This document shows positions 1 to 6,192 of a stretch of 6,510 nt of DNA, piece after piece. The stretch spans positions 1-6,510 of the forward strand of contig CALBNA010000200.1 in NCBI GenBank assembly GCA_937896205.1. Reading direction: 5' to 3'. The stretch is from an uncultured Campylobacter sp. Its GTDB lineage: Bacteria > Campylobacterota > Campylobacteria > Campylobacterales > Campylobacteraceae. The notes below the pieces were generated by a model that had not been told where the DNA came from, ran no database searches, and was given only the letters and a program-made list of their open reading frames with translations. Position 1 is the stretch's first letter. Each line of letters starts with the position of its first letter. The position numbers and the translations under genes are program-made.

Positions 1-26
1 GGCTCGGAGATGTGTATAAGAGACAG
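1..26. other. Untrimmed Nextera/Tn5 sequencing adapter (artefact)
   Basis: Positions 8-26 read AGATGTGTATAAGAGACAG, the 19-base Tn5 mosaic end used in Nextera libraries. The seven bases before it (GGCTCGG) match the adjoining part of the Nextera read-2 adapter. This is library-construction sequence at a contig end, not genome. Genomic sequence starts at 27, and the mdh frame runs into the adapter by chance. Confidence 0.97.
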
Positions 27-233
27 ATCCTTAATAAGCTCAAAATCATCCCCGCCCGCGACGCTCGCGTCCAGGCCGAAAACCGCCGCGCTCTGAGATA
101 GGTCGATCGCCTTTGCGCGTGCAACGTCGCCGAAAATATCAACTAGCGCGATCTCGTCTGCGATGCCTCTTAGCAAAATAGCGCTAGCCGCGCTTGCGCC
201 TACGTTTCCGGCTCCGATAACTGAAATTTTCAT
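27..233 (-). CDS. mdh: Malate dehydrogenase, N-terminal 69 residues (3' end cut by contig edge)
   Basis: Malate dehydrogenase interconverts malate and oxaloacetate with NAD in the cytoplasmic TCA cycle. The reading frame begins MKISVIGAGNVGASAA, a Rossmann beta-alpha-beta unit with the glycine motif GAGNVG at residues 7-12. A second strand, ALVDI, puts an Asp at residue 32, the position that binds the adenosine ribose and favours NAD over NADP. The frame stays open through FELIKD, residues 64-69, then enters adapter sequence. The LDH/MDH family is usually about 300-320 residues, so roughly three quarters is missing because the contig ends, not because the gene is broken. The start is fixed by an AAGGA ribosome site five bases upstream. 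It begins 12 bases after icd and is almost certainly co-transcribed with it. From this part alone lactate dehydrogenase is possible; the icd neighbour favours MDH. Confidence 0.88.
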
Positions 234-238
234 TTTTT

Positions 239-243
239 TCCTT
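239..243 (-). promoter_or_regulatory. Ribosome binding site of mdh
   Basis: AAGGA on the minus strand, five bases before the mdh ATG. It lies in the 12-base icd-mdh gap, which has no room for a promoter, so mdh is read from the icd transcript. Confidence 0.65.
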
Positions 244-245
244 TT

Positions 246-275
246 TTATAAAATTTGATTTTGTAAAATTTGATT
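246..275 (-). repeat. 15-bp tandem duplication forming the icd C-terminus
   Basis: On the minus strand AATCAAATTTTACAA (275-261) is followed directly by AATCAAATTTTATAA (260-246), 14 of 15 bases identical. The protein therefore ends NQILQ-NQIL, and the single difference (CAA to TAA) creates the stop codon. The duplicated tail lies beyond the conserved MRPSATFN region, so it is probably neutral to the enzyme. Confidence 0.85.
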
Positions 276-2462
276 AAACGTCGCGCTCGGCCTCATCACC
301 GCGCTCGCCTTTTTATCATCCGGTTTGTAGTATCCGCCGATATCGACCTTTCGTCCTTGCGCCGCGTTTATTTGGGCCACGATCGCGCTCTCGTTTTGCG
401 CGAGATTTTGGGCGACGAGTTTAAATTTATCGCCCAGCTGCGTACCGCTAGCGACTAGCTCGCTCGCCCAATAAAGCGCAATATAAAAATGACTCGTGCG
501 TGTATCTAGCTGTCCGACTTCAAACCGCGGGACTTTGTTTTCTTTTAGATAGCGCTCTACGGCCGCATTTAGTGCGTCAGCTAGAATTTGCGCCTCAGGG
601 CTTTGTTTAAAGCCCGCCAGCTGCTCAAGACTAGCGCCTAGAGCCAAAAACTCGCCCAGGCTATCCCAGCTTAGGTGATTTTGCTCTAGTAGCTGCTCAG
701 CAAGCCTCGGTGCGCTACCTCCAGCTCCCGTCTCAAAGATACTTCCGCCCTCTAGCAGAGGCACGACAGAGAGCATCTTAGCGCTGGTTTCAAGCTCCAA
801 GATCGGAAAAAGATCGGTCAGATAGTCGCGCAAGACGTTGCCCGTGACGCTGATGCAGTCCTCGCCGCGTCTGATGATCTCAAGCGATTTTTTGCAAGCG
901 GCCGCGGGAGACAATATCTCTATATCAAGCCCGCTAGTATCGGCACTTGCTAGCTGCGCTCTTACTTTTTTTAGGATTTCTCGGTCGTGAGCTCTGTTTT
1001 CATCCAGCCAAAATATCGCCTTTTGCCCCGTGATTTTCGCGCGTTTTAGCGCTAGCTCGACCCAGTTTCGCACGGCGACGTCTTTAACCTGCGTCATCCT
1101 AAATATATCGCCCTTTTCTAGCTCAAATTTAAATAAAATTTCGTCTTTTGCATTTAGCACGCACGCCTCGCCCGCTTCGCTCATCACGAAGGTCTTATCG
1201 TGACTGCCGTACTCCTCGGCCTTTTTTGCCATCAGCCCGACGTTTGAGACGCTGCCGATTTTAGCGGGATCTAGCGCGCCGTTTTCCTTGATATCTTCGA
1301 TCGCAGCCTCATAAACGATGGCGTAGGTTTTATCTGGTATCACGGCTTTTGTTTCGCGCAGGGCGCCCTCTTTGTCCCACATTTTGCCGCCGTTTTTTAT
1401 CATCGCAGGCATCGAGGCGTCGATGATAACGTCGCTAGGCACGTGTAAATTTGTAACGCCTGCAGCCGAGTTTACCATCGCTAAATTTGGCCTTGCGGCA
1501 TAAATTTCGTCAAATTTGGCTTTGATCTTTTCCTGCGTAGCTTGAGGTAAATTTAAAATCCTCGCAAAAAGGTCTTTTAATCCGTTGTTTTCGCTGAAGT
1601 TTACACTTTTTAGCTCATCCGCAAACTCCTCAAAAACTTCCGCGAAAAAAATCTTTACGAAATGCCCGAAAATCACGGGATCGCTCACCTTCATCATCGA
1701 GGCTTTTAGATGCACGCTAAATAGCAATTTTTTTGCCTTCGCGTCCGCAATTTGCTCTTTTATAAAAGCGTCTAGCTTACTTGCGCTCATAAAGCTAGCG
1801 TCGATTATATCGCCCTTTTCTACCGCTGAATTTTCTTTTAGCACGCGTTTTTCGCCACTTTTTGAGATAAACTCGACGCGTAAATTTTCATCCGCCTCAA
1901 AGCCAACCGAACGCTCAGAGGAGTAAAAATCTCCGCCCTTCATGTAGGCGACTTCGGTTTTGCTATCTTTTTCAAAAGGGGTGATTTTATATGGATTTTC
2001 GCGGGCATAGCGTTTTACCGCACCGACACATCTGCGGTCTGAGTTGCCCTCGCGCAGCACGGGATTTACCGCGCTTCCTAGCACCTTTGCGTATCTAGCG
2101 GCCGCATCTTTTTCCTCCGGCGTTTTTGGCTCGGACGGGTACGGTGGCAGATCGTAACCTTTGGCGCGAAGCTCTGCGATAGCGGCGTTTAGTTGGGGTA
2201 AGCTAGCCGAGATATTTGGCAGCTTAATTATATTCGCGCGCTTTTCTTGAGTCAAATTTCGCAGCATCTCCAGATCGTCGCTCACGCGCAGATCAGGCGG
2301 CAGCTTGTCGTTAAAAGCGGCGATGATCCGCGCGGCTAGCCCTATGTCGGCCTGGGCTATCTCTATGCCGCCCGCGCGCAAAAACGCCTGCAGGATCGGA
2401 AACAGCGAGTAGCTAGCAAGCAGCGGGGATTCGTCGGTTCTAGTGTAGACGATGTCGCTCAT
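246..2462 (-). CDS. icd: Monomeric isocitrate dehydrogenase, probably NAD-dependent
   Basis: This cytoplasmic TCA enzyme oxidatively decarboxylates isocitrate to 2-oxoglutarate. At 738 residues it has the length of the monomeric (type II-domain) IDH family, not the ~400-residue dimeric form. The isocitrate and metal site is intact: S130, N133, R137 and R143 in GSAVNPVLREGNSDRR, K253 in HLKASMMKVSDP, D348 in IIDASMPAM, Y418, and R545, D546 and D550 in LRDYLTD. The C-terminal coenzyme segment carries FETGAGGSAP (576-585). The NADP 2'-phosphate residues of Azotobacter IDH (His589, Arg600, Arg649, aligned from memory) correspond here to L587, S598 and probably F647. This points to NAD use, so the usual label 'NADP-dependent' is likely wrong. 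The ATG has an AGGAG site five bases upstream. It is transcribed with mdh after a 64-base gap from mltG. The last residues are duplicated (see the repeat entry). Confidence 0.96.
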   Translation of the reverse strand: MSDIVYTRTDESPLLASYSLFPILQAFLRAGGIEIAQADIGLAARIIAAFNDKLPPDLRVSDDLEMLRNLTQEKRANIIKLPNISASLPQLNAAIAELRAKGYDLPPYPSEPKTPEEKDAAARYAKVLGSAVNPVLREGNSDRRCVGAVKRYARENPYKITPFEKDSKTEVAYMKGGDFYSSERSVGFEADENLRVEFISKSGEKRVLKENSAVEKGDIIDASFMSASKLDAFIKEQIADAKAKKLLFSVHLKASMMKVSDPVIFGHFVKIFFAEVFEEFADELKSVNFSENNGLKDLFARILNLPQATQEKIKAKFDEIYAARPNLAMVNSAAGVTNLHVPSDVIIDASMPAMIKNGGKMWDKEGALRETKAVIPDKTYAIVYEAAIEDIKENGALDPAKIGSVSNVGLMAKKAEEYGSHDKTFVMSEAGEACVLNAKDEILFKFELEKGDIFRMTQVKDVAVRNWVELALKRAKITGQKAIFWLDENRAHDREILKKVRAQLASADTSGLDIEILSPAAACKKSLEIIRRGEDCISVTGNVLRDYLTDLFPILELETSAKMLSVVPLLEGGSIFETGAGGSAPRLAEQLLEQNHLSWDSLGEFLALGASLEQLAGFKQSPEAQILADALNAAVERYLKENKVPRFEVGQLDTRTSHFYIALYWASELVASGTQLGDKFKLVAQNLAQNESAIVAQINAAQGRKVDIGGYYKPDDKKASAVMRPSATFNQILQNQIL

Positions 2463-2467
2463 CTTTT

Positions 2468-2472
2468 CTCCT
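2468..2472 (-). promoter_or_regulatory. Ribosome binding site of icd
   Basis: AGGAG on the minus strand, five bases before ATG 2462. It is the strongest Shine-Dalgarno match in the window and settles the icd start. Confidence 0.75.
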
Positions 2473-2488
2473 AATTAAATTTCGCAAA

Positions 2489-2506
2489 ATCTTATCCAAA
2501 TTTATA
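2489..2506 (-). promoter_or_regulatory. Candidate icd-mdh promoter
   Basis: The 64-base mltG-icd gap contains a minus-strand TAAGAT (2494-2489) and, further upstream, TATAAA (2506-2501) in an AT-rich stretch. TAAGAT would place the transcript start near 2482, giving a leader of about 20 bases. No clear -35 box or TGn extension is present and the upstream side is occupied by the mltG terminator, so the exact box is uncertain. Confidence 0.35.
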
Positions 2507-2511
2507 TTAAA

Positions 2512-2525
2512 ACGCCTTTTGGCGT
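2512..2525 (-). terminator. Weak intrinsic terminator after mltG
   Basis: One base past the mltG stop the minus strand reads ACGCC AAAA GGCGT and then TTT. This is a 5-bp GC-rich stem with a four-base loop and a short T tract that continues AT-rich. The short stem and tract suggest partial termination, so some mltG transcripts may read through into icd. Confidence 0.5.
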
Positions 2526-2526
2526 G

Positions 2527-3459
2527 CTATTTTTGGGAGTTTATCGCGCCCACATGCTCCTCGTACGTAGCGCTAAATTTATGCTTGCCCGTCTTTTTAT
2601 CCCGCACGAAGTACAAAAACTCGCTCTGCGCGGGCCTTATCGCCGCCCTTATCGCAGCTAATCCCACGGTACAGACGGGGCTTGGCGGTAGGCCTTCGTT
2701 TAGATAGGTGTTAAATTTACTCTTGTCGCTTCGTATGCGTTCAGCCGTGACTGTCTCGTGTGAGTAGAGTCCGTAGTTGAGGGTGCCGTCCATTTGCAGC
2801 TTCATGCCCTTTTTTAGGCGGTTTTGGATGACGGAGGCCACAAGCGGCATCTCATCCTCATTTGCCGCCTCTTTTTGCACAACCGAGGCCGTCACGAGAT
2901 ACTCTCTCCAGCGCTTTTCGTCGTAGTTTCCAAGTAGCTCGGTAGCCGTTTTTTCGTGGGATTTTTTAGATAAATTTACCAGATGCGCGGCTAGCTGCTC
3001 TTCGTTTACGCCAAGGGGCACCTTGTAGGTTTCAGGCACCAAAAAGCCGTCCTCTAGCGGGGCAAATTTGGCGTAAAATTCATTTAGCTTCGCCTCGCTT
3101 AAATTTAGCTTTTTTGCGACCTCTTGCAAAAACACAGCCGTCGTTTCGCCCGGAATCAACGTTATTTGCGTTAGGGCCGCTTTTGCGGTCGTGAGCTTGT
3201 ATAAAAAATCAAGCTTGCTAAGCTTTGCCGCGCCCAGGTCTATCCAGCCTGCTTGCACGTGCCCCATAGTGCGCAAGATCACGGCGTCTAATTTATTTGC
3301 GTCCGTATTTTTTTCGCTTAGATATGATATAATCGCGAGCGTACTGCCCTGAGGCACGAAAATGACCTCGCTCACGCTCACCGGGCGGCTAAGATAAACA
3401 AGAAAGCTCAGAAAAAATATGAAAATCATCTCGCTGATAATGAAGAAAATTTGGCGCAT
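2527..3459 (-). CDS. mltG: Endolytic murein transglycosylase MltG (YceG family)
   Basis: MltG is an inner-membrane lytic transglycosylase that cuts nascent glycan strands and so limits their length. With the chosen ATG it has 310 residues. A membrane anchor spans about 4-23, followed by a periplasmic region with a LysM-like part (about 28-95) and the YceG catalytic domain. Key motifs are LIPGETT (101-107), FLVPETY (139-145) and ASVVQKEA (191-198), where E197 aligns with the catalytic Glu218 of E. coli. Others are NRLKKGMKLQMDGTLNYG (213-230), GLPPSPVCTVG (256-266) and a terminal FSATYEEH. The first residue of the usual EKE motif is Gln here, which is common in the family. The open frame continues upstream to 3741, but that part has no MltG similarity and is antisense to the next gene. 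ATG 3459 gives a charged residue before the anchor and has GGGGA seven bases upstream; ATG 3429 is the alternative. Older annotations call this family aminodeoxychorismate lyase, wrongly. Confidence 0.93.
   Translation of the reverse strand: MRQIFFIISEMIFIFFLSFLVYLSRPVSVSEVIFVPQGSTLAIISYLSEKNTDANKLDAVILRTMGHVQAGWIDLGAAKLSKLDFLYKLTTAKAALTQITLIPGETTAVFLQEVAKKLNLSEAKLNEFYAKFAPLEDGFLVPETYKVPLGVNEEQLAAHLVNLSKKSHEKTATELLGNYDEKRWREYLVTASVVQKEAANEDEMPLVASVIQNRLKKGMKLQMDGTLNYGLYSHETVTAERIRSDKSKFNTYLNEGLPPSPVCTVGLAAIRAAIRPAQSEFLYFVRDKKTGKHKFSATYEEHVGAINSQK
3306..3333 (+). promoter_or_regulatory. Promoter of the AsmA-like gene, inside mltG
   Basis: A perfect extended -10, TGATATAAT (3325-3333), is preceded by a run of seven T (3308-3314) centred about where a -35 box would be. 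This is the usual housekeeping promoter form in Campylobacter and Helicobacter, which lack a conserved -35. Transcription would start near 3340, about 80 bases before ATG 3419. It lies antisense within codons for residues 43-52 of mltG. Confidence 0.62.
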
Positions 3460-5968
3460 TTTGATCCCCGCGGTTTTGATATTCGTCATTTTTATAGCCG
3501 TCCTAAAACACGGCGCCATGATAGAAAATATCGACGCGGGCGACTTTAAAATAGAGCAATTATATATAAAACTCGATAAAAAAATAATTTTACGCGCGAA
3601 AAATATAGAGATACCTAAACAAAGCGCCAAGGATAGCTCCGAGGAAACGCTACTTGACCTCTCCAAAAACATCGTCTGGATCGACAGGCTGTTTGAAGAA
3701 ATCTTACTCGAGCGCATCAAATTTTTAAACAGCGAGTCCACGCTATTTTACAGAGACGACGTTTTTTATCTAGATAGCCCGTTTTTGGCGGTTAGCTCAA
3801 ATTTCAAAGACACCGAAGATGGCATAACCGCAAACGTTTATCTACTCGAGTTTAAGGACTTTAACATCACTTTAAGCGGCGTTAGCAATGCCGATTTGAG
3901 GCGTCAAATTTACGATTTTAACGGTACGTTTTCCAGTCACGAACTAAACGGAAACGCTACCGTAAATCTCAAAAAAAGCGAGCTAACATACGAGCTAAGC
4001 GACATAAACGCGACTAGCCTACGGGGCTTTATGGACGAGCTGGGCGCAAAAACTGGGCTAGATAAAGAGATAAAAAGCTGGATCTACGGCTACATCACGG
4101 CGGATAACTACTTCGTAAAATCGCTTCGGGGTAGATTTGACCTAAACAAGCAAGAACCATATCTAAACGAGCTTAGCGCGCAGGGATTTTCTAAAAACGC
4201 AAAGGTTAAATTTCACGAAAAGCTACCCGCCGCGACCGCCGAAGGAGTCGATGTCGAGCTAAAGAAGGGTTCGCTGTTTTTCACGCTAAAAAACCCTAAA
4301 TGGCAGGGTAAAAATCTAAACGGAAGCAGCCTTGAAATATATAAAATTTTCGAGGAAAAAGGCGCCGGGCTCACGCTAAATCTGCAAACCTCGGCCCTCT
4401 ACGACAAAAGCGTAAACTCCATACTAAAAGCCTACGATATCGAGGTTCCCGTTGAGCAGCTAAGCGGCAAAACGGACGCCAAACTCACGCTTGATATCAA
4501 ATTTGATCCGCTAGAAGTGACGCCTAAGGGCAAATTTAAGATCACCGGCGGGCAAACTCTGATCGCGGGAGCTAAATTTAACGTCGAAACCGCAGACGTC
4601 GAGCTTTTAAACGACAAGCTAAAGGTAAATGCGAAAAATACGGGGATGGACTTTTTTAGCGCGGACGTGGCGGTAGACCTTGATCTAGGCAAGCTCGCAG
4701 GCGACATAAACGGCACGCTAAAAGGGCTAAATTTGGCATTTGGCAAGAGCGAAATTTTAAAACTAAACGCAATGCCGTTTGCGGCTAGGCTTGATTTTAG
4801 CGGCAAGGATACAAAACTAGATATCGCTTCGCCGGCCGCTGTGGGTTTAAAATTCGGCGCGCAAAACGAGATAAATTTACCCGATGCGCGCGATCTGCTG
4901 CCCTACTCGCCGCTGCTAAAAAGCCTACAAATCTCCGAAGGCAACGTAAATATAAAAACCAAAGATTTTGAAAATCTTAGCATAGAAGCTAACGGCGTTA
5001 AATTTGAAACTCCGCTACTCAAAAAAGATGGCTCGCCGTATGACGCCGATAGCTTTACCATCGACGTAAACGCAAAAGGCGCAACGGGCAAGAGTAAAAG
5101 CGGCGGGCTAATTTTCAAAATCGCTGGCGACAAGACGGAGCTTTTTATAAAGGAGCTTGATCTGGCGCTTAGCGGAGATGAAAATTTGACCGACAAAGAC
5201 GGCGACATCGAGTTTGAAGCCAAGGGTTCGAAGCTGATTTTAAACGACTTTAACGCGACTCTAGACCTGCTAGCCTACAGCGGCCAGAGTGCGGGCGGGA
5301 CGGTGAGATTTGACGCAAAGCCCGCTCGCGGCAACTTTTCGCTCGTAAAATCGGACAAAAAATTTGAAATGTGGGCAAACGACATCAGAGGCGAGTTTAT
5401 CAACTCGATCTTTAACATCAAAAGCTTTGAGGGCGGCAGCTTTAAAATGCGCGTTTTAGGCGGCGGGACGGATGATTTCAAAGGCGAAGTGAGGCTGATC
5501 GGCGCCACGCTAAAAGACTATACGTTTTACAACCAGCTTCTGACGTTTTTAAACTCCGTGCCGTCCCTGCTAGTGTTTAAGACGCCGGATTTTGGCGCCG
5601 ACGGCTATCCGGTGAAATTTGGCAAAATTTTGTTTGAGAAAAAAGGCGATGTGCTAAAGTTTCTAGCCATCGAGCTAGAAAGCTCAAGTGCGGATATCGG
5701 CGGACACGGCACGATAAATCTCGCGACCAAAGAGATTGACGTGGATCTGGAGCTAAAGCTGCTAAAAGACGCTAGCTCCATCATAGATAAAATCCCGCTC
5801 ATAAATCAGATCGTGCTGGGCAAAGACCGCACGCTATCAACCGTTATCAAGGTGCGCGGAACGCTGCAAAAGCCGCAGTACTCGACTCAAATCCTGCAAG
5901 ACGCGCTACTCTCGCCGTTTAAGATAATCAGAAACGTACTTGAAGCGCCGTTTTTGATATTTGAGTAA
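3419..5968 (+). CDS. AsmA-like inner-membrane-anchored periplasmic protein
   Basis: The 849-residue protein has one N-terminal hydrophobic segment (about 12-29) after a Lys/Arg-rich start, then a long periplasmic part of alternating short beta strands. The C-terminal segment (about 690-849) with GHGTINLATKEIDVDLELKL, IPLINQIVLGKD and VRGTLQKPQY resembles the AsmA-like C-terminal domain found in YhdP and TamB relatives. Those E. coli proteins form hydrophobic grooves that help move phospholipid to the outer membrane; a similar role here is inference. I see no cysteine. Six D-X-N-X-T sequons (N149, N168, N197, N431, N589, N612) fit PglB-type N-glycosylation and support periplasmic location. Start 3419 is used; ATG 3440 (MKKIWRIL) is equally plausible and neither has a clear ribosome site. 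It is divergent from mltG with overlapping 5' ends. I recall the C. jejuni counterpart as Cj0530. Nothing follows in the same operon. Confidence 0.85.
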   Translation: MKIISLIMKKIWRILIPAVLIFVIFIAVLKHGAMIENIDAGDFKIEQLYIKLDKKIILRAKNIEIPKQSAKDSSEETLLDLSKNIVWIDRLFEEILLERIKFLNSESTLFYRDDVFYLDSPFLAVSSNFKDTEDGITANVYLLEFKDFNITLSGVSNADLRRQIYDFNGTFSSHELNGNATVNLKKSELTYELSDINATSLRGFMDELGAKTGLDKEIKSWIYGYITADNYFVKSLRGRFDLNKQEPYLNELSAQGFSKNAKVKFHEKLPAATAEGVDVELKKGSLFFTLKNPKWQGKNLNGSSLEIYKIFEEKGAGLTLNLQTSALYDKSVNSILKAYDIEVPVEQLSGKTDAKLTLDIKFDPLEVTPKGKFKITGGQTLIAGAKFNVETADVELLNDKLKVNAKNTGMDFFSADVAVDLDLGKLAGDINGTLKGLNLAFGKSEILKLNAMPFAARLDFSGKDTKLDIASPAAVGLKFGAQNEINLPDARDLLPYSPLLKSLQISEGNVNIKTKDFENLSIEANGVKFETPLLKKDGSPYDADSFTIDVNAKGATGKSKSGGLIFKIAGDKTELFIKELDLALSGDENLTDKDGDIEFEAKGSKLILNDFNATLDLLAYSGQSAGGTVRFDAKPARGNFSLVKSDKKFEMWANDIRGEFINSIFNIKSFEGGSFKMRVLGGGTDDFKGEVRLIGATLKDYTFYNQLLTFLNSVPSLLVFKTPDFGADGYPVKFGKILFEKKGDVLKFLAIELESSSADIGGHGTINLATKEIDVDLELKLLKDASSIIDKIPLINQIVLGKDRTLSTVIKVRGTLQKPQYSTQILQDALLSPFKIIRNVLEAPFLIFE
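3559..3587 (-). promoter_or_regulatory. Candidate mltG promoter, inside the AsmA-like gene
   Basis: The minus strand shows TATAAT (3564-3559) within TTTTATATATAATTG, preceded by a T-rich run (TTATTTTTTTA) in the -35 region. The start would fall near 3552, about 90 bases before ATG 3459. There is no TGn extension, so it is weaker than the opposing promoter. Confidence 0.42.
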
Positions 5969-6029
5969 ATTTGACGAGCGCAAGCGTCTACGCCGCTAGT
6001 TTACGGATAAATTAAGCCAAATTTGATAC

Positions 6030-6063
6030 CCCGCGCAGCTAGCCTGTGCAAGGCGTTCGCGGG
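6030..6063. other. GC-rich two-part hairpin after the AsmA-like gene
   Basis: CCCGCG (6030-6035) pairs with CGCGGG (6058-6063), and inside it GCCT (6042-6045) pairs with AGGC (6051-6054) around the loop GTGCA. It begins 61 bases after the AsmA-like stop. There is no T tract on either strand, so it is not a standard intrinsic terminator. It may slow or end transcription or be incidental. From 5969 to 6105 I see nothing else except the short repeat at 6071. Confidence 0.35.
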
Positions 6064-6070
6064 CTCCTGT

Positions 6071-6088
6071 CAAATTTATCAAATTTAT
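6071..6088. repeat. Two tandem copies of CAAATTTAT
   Basis: CAAATTTAT occurs twice head to tail with no mismatch. It is a local example of the AAATTT-rich words seen throughout the window and may be simple slippage. No function can be assigned. Confidence 0.6.
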
Positions 6089-6116
6089 AGCAAAACAGCA
6101 CGCGGTTAAATACGGC

Positions 6117-6137
6117 AAAAATGGTGTCTCGGCACCA
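6117..6137 (-). terminator. Leftward intrinsic terminator
   Basis: The minus strand reads TGGTG CCGAGA CACCA and then TTTTT. The 5-bp stem gains a sixth pair by a G-T wobble, leaving a four-base loop, and the T run follows at once. It is oriented for a gene coming from the right, and starts 55 bases after the stop at 6195-6193 that closes the decayed membrane-protein frame. It has no intact gene to serve, which supports a former leftward gene. Confidence 0.55.
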
Positions 6138-6192
6138 AAAACATAAAGCCCAAAATCGCAGCGTCAATAACCGCATAGCAAAAATTTCGCCA

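Noticed and set aside
1..26. Genuine Tn5-type transposon end
   Set aside because: The outer seven bases match the Nextera adapter, not IS50, and the match stops at the window edge, so it is library sequence and not a mobile element.
1585..1926. Plus-strand 113-codon frame inside icd
   Set aside because: It is Ser/Phe/Ala-rich, the typical reverse-strand shadow of a real gene, and lies wholly within the conserved icd.
2519..2707. Plus-strand 62-codon frame over the mltG 3' end
   Set aside because: It is antisense to the conserved mltG C-terminal motifs; no ribosome site or family resemblance.
3460..3741. N-terminal extension of mltG by 94 residues
   Set aside because: The frame is open to 3741, but the extra part has no MltG-like sequence, would bury the membrane anchor, and is exactly antisense to the well-supported AsmA-like coding region.
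4432..5802. Four minus-strand frames of 65-124 codons within the AsmA-like gene
   Set aside because: All are low-complexity Ser/Leu/Pro-rich shadows of the plus-strand gene, with no convincing starts.
6071..6088. Start of a CRISPR array or iteron set
   Set aside because: There are only two 9-base copies with no spacers, and the unit belongs to the AAATTT-rich words common across the window.
5969..6116. Small gene or RNA gene between the AsmA-like gene and the leftward terminator
   Set aside because: Stops are frequent in all frames, no ribosome site is followed by a start codon, and no tRNA-like or riboswitch fold could be traced; only a hairpin and a short repeat were found.
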